Shown piece by piece: positions 16,188-23,173 of a DNA stretch of 34,452 nucleotides. The stretch's first letter is position 1, and every line of letters begins with the position of its first letter. The stretch lies in contig NZ_LNCU01000092.1 in assembly GCF_001542415.1 (NCBI RefSeq), positions 85,760 to 120,211 of the forward strand. Reading direction: 5' to 3'. Below the pieces are notes generated by a model. The model worked only from the letters and a program-made list of their open reading frames with translations, was not told the origin of the DNA and searched no databases. Both the position numbers and the translations under genes were made by a program. Source of the stretch: Bradyrhizobium macuxiense (lineage in GTDB: Bacteria > Pseudomonadota > Alphaproteobacteria > Rhizobiales > Xanthobacteraceae).

Positions 16188-16427
16188 TCCAGACCTCCCG
16201 GTTTTGCATTTTTAGCGGACGTTATTTCATGAAGACAAAGTCACTCCAGCAGCCCCGAATGATCGTGAGGCGATCACGACCACAGATCACGGGCGATTTG
16301 ACATCGCTGTTTGGAATTGGGCGCGCGAGGCGGCTCTCTGTTTTCCCGCATCGCAAGATGCAGTGGCCGCAGCGCTCCGATGCGGCAGATTGCCCCACTC
16401 CTTCCGTGGCACAAATCCACAATTCGT
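16188..16427. promoter_or_regulatory. Upstream region of the transporter operon with an inverted repeat
   Basis: This 240-base region should hold the operon promoter. TCGTGA (16263-16268), a 5-base spacer and TCACGA (16274-16279) form a perfect inverted repeat about 76-92 bases upstream of the start. It is a candidate operator for an unidentified regulator. I could not identify promoter boxes with confidence. Confidence 0.35.
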
Positions 16428-16673
16428 CTAACAGGCTGTTGAAGAAGTCGGTGGCGGCTGAGCGACGCGCCGCAAGATCTGGTCACGCGGCTTCTCGGCG
16501 GCATCGTCGCCTTTCGCATCGGTCCGTGCCGGCTCGAATGCGTCGAGAAACTCGGCCAGAATAAACCGGGCGCCGATGCCGCAGGCACGATGGCGGGCTT
16601 GCGCGAAGAAGGCGACGAGATGGGCCAAGCCGTCGCCCGCATAATGCAGCAGATATTCGCGGCTTCAGGCTAG
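16428..16673 (-). pseudogene. Unrecognised short reading frame, possibly a remnant
   Basis: Downstream of dusA an open leftward frame of ~77 codons reads EYLLHYAGDGLAHLVAFF and so on, with a coding-like composition. It has no good start (a TTG at 16628 at best) and no family I can name. Its end carries CAGGCTGTTGAAGAAGTC, which resembles the inverted-repeat ends of several insertion-sequence families. That suggests a leftover of a mobile element or a gene cut by one. It lies between dusA and the transporter promoter, where nothing else is apparent. Confidence 0.3.
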
Positions 16674-16690
16674 AACGGGGCAGCGTCCGT

Positions 16691-17686
16691 TCAGGCGGCA
16701 ACCGAGGCCGGCACGCGATCATCGACCAGCGCAATCGCGTCGCGCAGCACGTCCGCACCGGCACCCGGCGTGACGCCGTTCTCCGCCAGATGACGGCGGA
16801 ACGCACGCGCGCCCGGGACACCGTGGAACGCGCCGACGAAATGCCGCGTGATGGCGTGCAGCCGCGTCCCCTGCGCAAGCTGCGCCTCGATATAGGGCAT
16901 CATCGCCGCGAACACGTCCTTCATTGCAGCATACGGCGCGGCCTCGCCGAACAGCACGGAATCGACGGCAAGCAGCTGCCACGGCTCCTGATAGGCCGCG
17001 CGTCCCAGCATCGCGCCGTCAACATGCGCGAGGTGCTGCTTCGCCTCGGCAACGCTCGCGATGCCGCCGTTGATGATGATGGGCACATCAGGCAACGCCG
17101 CCTTCAGGCGATAGACGCGATCGTAATCGAGTGGCGGGATGTCGCGGTTCTCCTTCGGCGATAATCCGTTCAGCCAGGCCTTGCGGGCGTGCACGATCAG
17201 CGCATCCGCGCCGGCCGCGATCACCCCACGCGCCAGCACATCGAGCGCGACTTCCGGATCCTGATCGTCGATGCCGATCCGGCATTTCACCGTGACGGGA
17301 ATTTTCACCGCGCGTTTCATGGCCGCGACGCCCTCGGCGACCAGCGCGGGCTCGGCCATCAGGCAGGCGCCGAAACGGCCATCCTTCACGCGATCGGACG
17401 GGCAGCCGACATTCAGATTGATCTCGTCGTAACCGAAGTCCTCACCAATCCTGGCAGCGCTCGCGAGATCCTGCGGATCGGAGCCGCCAAGCTGCAGCGC
17501 CACGGGATGCTCGCTCGCGTCAAATCCGAGCAGCCGCGCCCGATCGCCATGGATCACCGCCCCGGTCGTCAACATCTCCGTATAAAGCCGCGCCCGCCGC
17601 GACATCAGACGATGGAAGACCCGGCAGTGCCGGTCAGTCCAGTCCATCATCGGGGCCACAGAAAAGAGATAGTCTTGCGATTCCAA
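16691..17686 (-). CDS. dusA: tRNA-dihydrouridine(20/20a) synthase DusA
   Basis: A 331-residue flavoenzyme that reduces U20/U20a in the tRNA D-loop with NADPH and FMN. Family blocks are FSVAPMMDWTDRHCR (N-terminus), LQLGGSDP, INLNVGCPSDRVKDGRFGACLM with the catalytic Cys, VTVKCRIGID, LIVHARKAWLNGLSPKENR and INGGI. The reading frame opens with a TTG at 17686 and an AGGA 7 bases upstream; no ATG is available near it. The first six residues (MESQDY) lie outside the conserved family core. The 5' end is the likely attachment point of a decayed integrase element immediately upstream, so these residues and the ribosome-binding site may have been supplied by the element. The gene itself appears intact. 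Confidence 0.93.
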   Translation of the reverse strand: MESQDYLFSVAPMMDWTDRHCRVFHRLMSRRARLYTEMLTTGAVIHGDRARLLGFDASEHPVALQLGGSDPQDLASAARIGEDFGYDEINLNVGCPSDRVKDGRFGACLMAEPALVAEGVAAMKRAVKIPVTVKCRIGIDDQDPEVALDVLARGVIAAGADALIVHARKAWLNGLSPKENRDIPPLDYDRVYRLKAALPDVPIIINGGIASVAEAKQHLAHVDGAMLGRAAYQEPWQLLAVDSVLFGEAAPYAAMKDVFAAMMPYIEAQLAQGTRLHAITRHFVGAFHGVPGARAFRRHLAENGVTPGAGADVLRDAIALVDDRVPASVAA

Positions 17687-17720
17687 TGATTTATCCTACA
17701 CTCTCAATGGGATGAAAGAA
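17640..17720. other. Candidate dusA attachment-site region
   Basis: The junction between conserved dusA coding sequence (CAGTCCAGTCCATCATCGGG on the plus strand, 17638-17657) and AT-richer foreign-looking DNA beyond 17690 lies here. It is directly followed by an integrase remnant that points away from dusA. Island and prophage integrases of the dusA family recombine at the gene's 5' end. I found no convincing second copy of the core in the window. Confidence 0.4.
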
Positions 17721-17779
17721 GAACATATGCACTCTAAACTAGACGAAATTCCACACGTTTGTACCCGTTTTGACCTCTC

Positions 17780-17807
17780 AGTGCACACGAAAGCCGGAGT
17801 GCACACG
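17780..17807. repeat. Direct repeat just upstream of the integrase remnant
   Basis: AGTGCACACG occurs at 17780-17789 and again at 17798-17807, two turns of helix apart counting start to start (18 bases). Short direct repeats next to an integrase gene can be arm-type binding sites; this is only a positional inference. Confidence 0.4.
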
Positions 17808-17808
17808 C

Positions 17809-18186
17809 GTGGCGACCTTCACTCAATTGGCATCGGGAAACTGGCGCGTCCAGGTCCGCCGCAAGACCCGTTAGGTGGCCGAGACGTTCCGACGACGCAA
17901 GGACAGGGAAGAATGGGCGCTCGAAATGGGGCGCAATATAGATCGCAGTGGATCGTCCAAGCCACGCGCGGTGCGGAACGGTTTGCACGTTTGGCGACCT
18001 GATTGACCTTCACGACGAAGACATGCGCGAGGTTGGAAAGCCCCCTCGCCGCTCAAAAGCTGCCGTGATGGCATCGCTGAAGACCGAGCTCGGCGGTGTG
18101 AAACTACCCACGCTCAATCGAGAGCGGTTGATCGAGTTTGGAAGAAAGCGCACCAAGCAGGGCGCTGGCCCTGCGACATTGGCGAT
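17809..18186 (+). pseudogene. Broken tyrosine integrase of the dusA-associated type
   Basis: The start reads (GTG at 17809) MATFTQLASGNWRVQVRRKTR, the typical opening of a phage-type integrase arm-binding domain. An in-frame TAG at 17872 follows, and then the frame continues VAETFRRRKDREEWALEM ... SSKPRAVRN. A frameshift near 17975-17985 moves the reading to FGDLIDLHDEDMREVGKPPRRSKAAV and on through LPTLNRERLIEFGRKRTKQGAG to about 18186. The core-binding domain is only partly present and the catalytic domain with R-H-R-Y is absent. Three independent lesions (stop, frameshift, truncation) show a long-dead gene. The position beside the dusA 5' end and the direction fit the described family of integrases that target dusA. 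Confidence 0.75.
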
Positions 18187-18284
18187 CGATCAGTCTTTTA
18201 TAGCGCGAGAATGTCTCGGTGAAGCGGTCAATGACGGAGAGATCAGCCATGGCGCCCTCACCTACTTGCCGCTGCTCGTGCAAA

Positions 18285-18372
18285 TGGCGGAGAGAGTGGG
18301 AATCAAACCCACGATTTTTCGATCGTTCGACTTCGAACCACTGCGACTGCTCGTAAGCACTCGCCTGCCTCC
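18285..18372 (-). tRNA. Degenerate tRNA-Ser-like sequence (probable pseudo-tRNA)
   Basis: Read on the minus strand, the 3' end is near perfect. A T-arm GTGGG-TTTGATT-CCCAC is followed by acceptor strand TCTCTCC, discriminator G and an encoded CCA. A hairpin CGAT/ATCG sits where the long class II variable arm belongs. The total of 88 bases back to a GGAGGCA is right for tRNA-Ser, and TTCGAAG could be an anticodon loop with CGA. However, the acceptor pairs imperfectly, the T-loop has T instead of C at position 56, and the anticodon stem does not form. It is best seen as a decayed or chimeric tRNA-Ser fragment within the mobile region. Confidence 0.45.
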
Positions 18373-18430
18373 GGCCCTCGGAAATTCAGACCCTGCATAT
18401 GCGCCACAAGCCTGCTCACGTTGTCTGTGA

Positions 18431-18510
18431 CGAGATTTTCTTGATCTCCCGGTGCACACGCCGCCGTTCAACTGATTGTAGAACTTGAACTCTCGCTCCG
18501 ATCCATCACG
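18431..18510. repeat. Copy A of an ~80-bp diverged direct repeat
   Basis: This segment matches 21022-21101 in the same orientation at roughly three quarters of positions. A nearly identical core, CTTGATCTCCCGGTGCA followed by an ACGCCGCC block, and a shared tail CTCGCTCC.ATCCATCA.GG stand out. The function is unknown. The two copies bracket the truncated LysR and molybdenum hydroxylase genes. Confidence 0.65.
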
Positions 18511-18591
18511 GACCAGTTTGAGCCAGCTGCAGTCGAAGAAGGCCAATGAGATCCATCTTCAAACCTTTCTTCGACAGGGCCAAGCGGGTCG

Positions 18592-19296
18592 CTAGTCGAA
18601 TTGGACGGGATCAGATCCAGGATACGAATGGGCGACAAACTCGCAGAACGCGCGAGCCGTCGCAGACAACTTCGTCTCGCTTTTCCAGGCAAGCCCGACG
18701 TCCATGGTGTGGACGTCGTCATCGAGCGTCTTGAGATCGATGCGATGTCCCTCGAGCGACCAGGGACGGTAGACCATGTCCGAAAGGATGGTGATTCCCA
18801 TACCGGTCGCAACCATGCTCCGCACCGCCTCAACCGAAAGGGTACGGAAGATGACGTTCGGAACGTGCATCGTACGCTGCCAGTAACGCATGGCGGAGCG
18901 TTCGGCTTCATCAACGGTCAACATCAGATAGGGCTCGCCCGCCAGGTCTGCCAGCGTGATGCTGCCCTTGCGAAGAAGTGGATGATTCACGCATGTCCAT
19001 AAGCGACGCGGCGAGCGCAACAAGAGCCGCGAGCGAATGGAGCGGCGGTCGTGCAGGTTTGCGATCAGCATGATCGCCGCATCGACGCTGCCGCTGATCA
19101 GGCTCTGCTCGATCGCGTCGCGCGAAAACTCGTGCAAACGCACCGTGATGCCTGGGAAGGAACGCCAGAAGCGCGACAATAGCGGTGGCAGGAAATATCC
19201 AGCGATGGTGTAGCTGACGGCGACATCGACGGTGCCGTCGACCTGCGTTCCCCAGCGGTGCGGTCCGCGCATCGCATCCGACACGCTCGCCTCGAT
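18592..19296 (-). pseudogene. LysR-type regulator lacking its DNA-binding domain
   Basis: About 235 codons encode the linker (AIEASVSDAMRGPHRWG) and the whole effector-binding domain of an LTTR (TVDVAVSYTIAGYFLPPLLSRFW ... LSVEAVRSMVATGMGITIL ... FCEFVAHSYPG). The ~65-residue winged helix-turn-helix and linker helix that should precede it are missing. The open frame ends abruptly at about 19297 against the 5'-truncated molybdenum hydroxylase gene on the other strand. An ATG at 19284 exists but has no useful context. This is a truncated, presumably non-functional regulator. Before truncation it was probably divergent from the hydroxylase operon, the common LTTR arrangement. Confidence 0.8.
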
Positions 19297-19298
19297 GG

Positions 19299-20921
19299 CG
19301 CGGGTTCGATCTGGCGGTCGAACCGTTCGCCGCCCTGCTCGCCCGCGCCAGCGGCCGGCCGGTGCGCCTCGTCAACTCGCGCGAGGAGGAGATGCTCACC
19401 TGCCTGTTCCGCGAGAACGCCGATATCCGCATCCGTTCGGCGGTGACGCGCAAGGGAGAAATCGTGGGCCGCGAGGCGGTCGTCCTGATGGACTGCGGCG
19501 CCTATGGCGGCGAACAGATCTTCCTGACCACCATGACTGCGCACACGCTCGGCGGCAATTACAGGCTTGGCAGCGTGCGCATGATCTCGCGCGCGGTCTA
19601 CACCAACACTACGCCGAACGGTGCGTTCCGGTGCTGTAACGGCGTCTACAACACCTTTGCGCTCGAACGGCACACCGACGAGATCGCGGCGCGGATCGGG
19701 ATGGATCCGCTCGCGTTCCGCCGCCGCAACGTGCTCGGCGACCGGGATCTGGGCGCCACCGGCCAGGTCTTCGAAGGCGATGTACTCGGCCCCATGCTCG
19801 AGCGGATGGATACGCTGCGCGATGCGGCCGCGCCGCCGCCGGCGCGCAGCGACGGCCGGCTCTACGGACGCGCGACCACCATCGGCACCTGGTTCGTCTT
19901 CGTCGGCCCATCGGCCGCGACGGTGAACATGAATGCCGACGGCACGGCGACGCTGGTCACGTCGGGTGTTGAGATCGGATCCGGCTCGATGATGCAGAGC
20001 CTACCGCAGATCGTCGCCAGCACGCTCGGCATCGCACCCGAGCACGTGATCGTCCGCGCGGCCGATACCGATGCGGCCGGCTATGACGTCGGCGTCGGCG
20101 GCGGCCGCACCACCGTCTCGCTCGGCGCGGCCAGCCTATCGGCAGCGCAGGAGGTGCGCACGAAGCTATTGAAGGTCGCCTCCGAGATGATCGAGGCTGC
20201 GCCCGGCGACCTCGTGATGCGCAACGGGCGGATCGAGATCGCCGGGGCGCCGGGCTCCGGCCGTACCGTCACGGAGGTCGCGACCCGCGCCCAGGCGCTG
20301 GCTGGCCCGGTCTCCGGCACCGGCGCCTTCACCGGCGCCGGCGTGCCGGCGATGCCGGGCTGCGTAGCCGGACATTTCATCGACGCGATCGACATCCCGG
20401 TCTTCGCGGTCCACGATTACGAGGTCGCCGTCGATCCGGACACCGGACATGTCGAGGTGCTGAGCTATCGCGTGGTCCAAGACGTCGGCCGCGCGCTGAA
20501 TCCGCGCGCCATCCACGGCCAGATCCAGGGCGGCGTCGTGCAGGGGCTGGGTTATGCGCTGCACGAGGAAGTCACGATCGGCGGCAACGGCCGGGTCTGC
20601 CAGAACGGCTTCGAAACTTATCGTGTGCCACTGGCACTCGATGTCGTGCCGGTTGAAATCAGTCTCTATGAGGGTGCGCCGTCAATCGGACCGTTCGGGA
20701 CCAAGGGTGCGGGCGAGGTACCAATTCTCAATGTCGGAGCGGCCATCGCGTGCGCTGTTGCAAACGCCACAAAAAGGCGCATCCAAGAGCTCCCGTTGAC
20801 GCCGCCGCGCGTCCTCGAACTTCTGCTCGACCGGAAGCACGACCTGTCTCTTCCCCATATCGCCAAGACATGGTCGGACAATTTGGTTCATCCTCACGGT
20901 AAGCCCGAAGGGAGCACATAG
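19299..20921 (+). pseudogene. Molybdenum hydroxylase large subunit (XdhB/CoxL family), N-terminus missing
   Basis: About 540 codons match the C-terminal two thirds of a xanthine dehydrogenase/CO dehydrogenase-type molybdopterin subunit (~760 residues normally). The frame enters at FDLAVEPFAALLARASGRPV, just after where the GGGFGG motif should be. It keeps NGAFRCCNGVYNTFALE, GVEIGSGSMMQSLPQI, QIQGGVVQGLGYALHEE and the catalytic-Glu block GTKGAGEVP. The N-terminal ~200 residues, including the first molybdopterin-binding segment, are absent, and no small FAD or [2Fe-2S] subunits are nearby. The reading frame is otherwise uninterrupted, which suggests a recent deletion. The extra tail after TPPRVLELL is longer than usual. 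Confidence 0.8.
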
Positions 20922-21365
20922 GAACGGGCCACAGCAAACGGTGAGCCCCGCGAGATCGAATTCCATTCTCGCGCATAGCATCGACAACTCGCCCCACAGG
21001 CGAGCTAACGATACTTGATCATAAGATTTCTCTTGATCTCCCGGTGCATACGCCGCCTTCTAATCGATTGAAAGCCTGAGATCTCGCTCCAATCCATCAT
21101 GGCGACGGAAACTTTCAACGCAAGCCATTATTTCACTGATCTATTTCGTCTCCTGTGTGACTGGACCGGCTGAAGAATATGGCTCGACCCTCCGCAATTG
21201 GAAGCAAAATCGCACCTCGGATTGTCAGCGCACATGTGGTGCAGTCGGGTGCGTGTGCACATGCCGCCCGCACAGCGCGCATCAGTCGATGGCAGATGAC
21301 AGCGCTATGCGCGACGAGCTGTTTTATGTAAGCTCACGACATCCCGACCTTCTTGGGAGACAGCG
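20922..21365. repeat. Non-coding stretch with copy B of the ~80-bp repeat (21022-21101)
   Basis: No gene is supported in these 444 bases. The composition is AT-richer than the surroundings. Positions 21022-21101 are copy B of the repeat described at 18431-18510. The stretch ends at the ribosome-binding site of a small ORF (GGGAG, 21355-21359). I see no transposase, tRNA or clear terminator here. Confidence 0.55.
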
Positions 21366-21488
21366 ATGAAGTCCTTCTTGCTCGCCTGCGCAGCTGCCAT
21401 TGCTCTGGCGGCAATTGGAGCCGCAGTTCTAAACCGCGCGCAGGAGCCGGTCCAACAGGCCTTCGCAACGACGGGCGTGCGCCTTTAG
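21366..21488 (+). CDS. Small predicted membrane or secreted peptide
   Basis: A 40-residue ORF with an ATG 6 bases after a GGGAG. It begins MKSFLLACAAAIALAAIGAA and continues with a short polar tail rich in Gln/Ala (NRAQEPVQQAFATTGVRL). The N-terminal half is a single hydrophobic segment, either a membrane anchor or an uncleaved signal. I recall similar ~40-residue peptides with this ending as common hypotheticals in Bradyrhizobium-like genomes; their function is unknown. It is convergent with the formate dehydrogenase operon, 35 bases from its end, and lies just outside the scarred mobile region. Confidence 0.6.
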   Translation: MKSFLLACAAAIALAAIGAAVLNRAQEPVQQAFATTGVRL

Positions 21489-21523
21489 TGGGATTCGCCA
21501 ACGTCCAGGGCTGCGTGCGCCAC

Positions 21524-22522
21524 CTACTCTGCGGCAGTGGGCTGTGTTCGCGCGTCGTTTGCGCCGGTACGCGCATTCTCCTCTTCGAGCCAGAGGCTAT
21601 GGTGCTCCTTCGCCCAGTTGACGTCGACGGTGCCGCTACCCATCGCCTCGAACGCCCCTTCCATGCCGATCGTGCCGATATAGATATGCGCCAGCATCAC
21701 CGCCATGAAGAGCATCGCCACGATCGAGTGAACCACCTGCGCGAGTTGCATCCCTTCGATGCCTGACAGGTAGAAGGGGAACATCAGCGTATATCCGGTG
21801 GCTGCCACCAGGCCTCCGCCGATAACCACGATCCAATAGATCGCCTTCTGGCCGGCGTTAAAACGATAGGCCGGCGGATGATCATGACCCACGATACCGC
21901 CGCCGCGCTTGACCCAATCGACATCCACTTTGTTCGGGATATTGCCAGCGAGCCACATCAGGAAGATCAGAACGACGCCAATCGTGAACGGGAAGCTCAG
22001 GTAGTTGTGCGCATATTTCGCCCATTGCGACCATTCGGAAAACGCTTCGTGACCCATCCAGGGCAGAAGCAGCGTACGGCCGAAAGTAATGTTCAATCCC
22101 GAAAGCGCGAGTATGATGAAGCAGGTCGCCGTCATCCAGTGCACGAAGCGTTCGAATGAGCTAAAGCGCACGAGGGTCCGGCCCGAACGACCGCTCTGAA
22201 GCCGCACCATGCCGCGGCTCAGATAGAAAATGATCAACGCCGCAAGCATGCCAAGAATGGCGACACCGCCTATCCAGTGCAGCGTCACGTTGCGGAACTC
22301 ACGCCATTCACGGCCTGCCGGCTGCTCGAGCACGCCGGAGCGCTGGTCGGGGATGCTGACGCGTCCTTGGACCCGTTTCAACTCCTGCAGAAGCTGTTGC
22401 TCCTTGACCGAGCTTGCGGTGGGGTTGACCTGCTGGGCGATGGACGGTGAAGCCGCGGAGATGAGCAGCAGCAGCACGCCGGTGCCAATCAGGAGACGGG
22501 CAAATCGCGCAAGACACACCAT
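21524..22522 (-). CDS. Formate dehydrogenase gamma subunit, cytochrome b556
   Basis: A 332-residue membrane protein. A signal-like first segment (ARLLIGTGVLLLLISAASPSIAQ) precedes a ~60-residue periplasmic stretch with WREFRNVTLHWIGG, a second helix, and then the four-helix cytochrome b core. That core includes FERFVHWMTATCFIILALSGL and GTIGMEGAFEAMGSG. Conserved His residues in the helices would bind two b haems. The subunit anchors the dehydrogenase and passes electrons from formate to the quinone pool. The ATG at 22522 has a GGAGG 5 bases upstream; the TTG before it is unlikely. It is the last gene of the operon, 42 bases after the beta subunit. Confidence 0.9.
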   Translation of the reverse strand: MVCLARFARLLIGTGVLLLLISAASPSIAQQVNPTASSVKEQQLLQELKRVQGRVSIPDQRSGVLEQPAGREWREFRNVTLHWIGGVAILGMLAALIIFYLSRGMVRLQSGRSGRTLVRFSSFERFVHWMTATCFIILALSGLNITFGRTLLLPWMGHEAFSEWSQWAKYAHNYLSFPFTIGVVLIFLMWLAGNIPNKVDVDWVKRGGGIVGHDHPPAYRFNAGQKAIYWIVVIGGGLVAATGYTLMFPFYLSGIEGMQLAQVVHSIVAMLFMAVMLAHIYIGTIGMEGAFEAMGSGTVDVNWAKEHHSLWLEEENARTGANDARTQPTAAE

Positions 22523-22564
22523 CAATTCCTCCCAATATTGGGTGATCGCTGGCGATGCGGTTTT

Positions 22565-23161
22565 TCAAGACTCGATCGTCTCGCGATACGCGGTCTTCCA
22601 ACCCCAAGCGCCAGAGCCGTAACCGCGCTTCATCACACGCTCCTTGTAAATCTGGGCAATGATTTCACCGTCGCCGGCAAGCAGCGACTTGGTCGAGCAC
22701 ATCTCGGCGCAGAGCGGTAGCTTGCCTTCGGCGAGACGGTTTGCGCCGTATTTCTCGTACTCCGCCTTGCTGCCGTCGGCTTCTGGGCCTCCGGCGCAGA
22801 AGGTGCACTTGTCCATCTTGCCGCGCGAGCCGAAGTTGCCGACCTTCGGATATTGCGGCGCGCCGAACGGACAGGCGTAGAAGCAATAGCCGCAGCCGAT
22901 GCAGAGGTCCTTGGAATGAAGCACGACACCGTCGGCCGTCGTGTAGATGCAGTTCACCGGGCACACTGCCGCGCATGGGGCGTCGGTACAATGCATGCAG
23001 GCCATCGAGACGGAACGCTCGCCCGGTTTGCCGTCATTGATGGTGACGACGCGGCGCCGGTTAATGCCCCAGGGCACTTCGTGCTCGTTCTTGCAGGCGG
23101 TGACGCAGGCATTGCATTCGATGCAACGGTCGGCGTCGCAGAGGAATTTCATACGTGCCAT
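22565..23161 (-). CDS. fdh3B: Formate dehydrogenase FDH3-type beta subunit, four-cluster ferredoxin
   Basis: A 198-residue electron-transfer subunit with sixteen or so cluster cysteines in four groups: CIECNACVTAC (Cys13-Cys23), CMHCTDAPCAAVCP, CIGCGYCFYACP, and CTFC with later CAEMC. It would bind four [4Fe-4S] clusters linking the Mo/W site to the cytochrome b. It is shorter than E. coli FdnH/FdoH (~300 residues) and lacks their C-terminal membrane helix, as in FDH3-type enzymes. The gap to the alpha stop is 12 bases, so the two are tightly coupled. Confidence 0.9.
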   Translation of the reverse strand: MARMKFLCDADRCIECNACVTACKNEHEVPWGINRRRVVTINDGKPGERSVSMACMHCTDAPCAAVCPVNCIYTTADGVVLHSKDLCIGCGYCFYACPFGAPQYPKVGNFGSRGKMDKCTFCAGGPEADGSKAEYEKYGANRLAEGKLPLCAEMCSTKSLLAGDGEIIAQIYKERVMKRGYGSGAWGWKTAYRETIES

Positions 23162-23173
23162 GGCCGTTGCTCC

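Noticed and set aside
17712..18002. 96-codon ORF upstream of and over the integrase remnant
   Set aside because: It is in a different frame from the recognisable integrase segments and shows no family sequence or plausible composition.
18241..18430. Continuation of the integrase frame (MAERVGIKPTIF...)
   Set aside because: This type of peptide is the familiar false translation of the antisense of a tRNA-Ser 3' end. The DNA supports a tRNA-like fragment here, not integrase coding.
21084..21105. Second dusA attachment core (CCAATCCATCATGGC resembling CCAGTCCATCATCGG)
   Set aside because: Only about 12 of 15 bases match and the segment is better explained as the tail of repeat copy B, which also occurs at 18431-18510.
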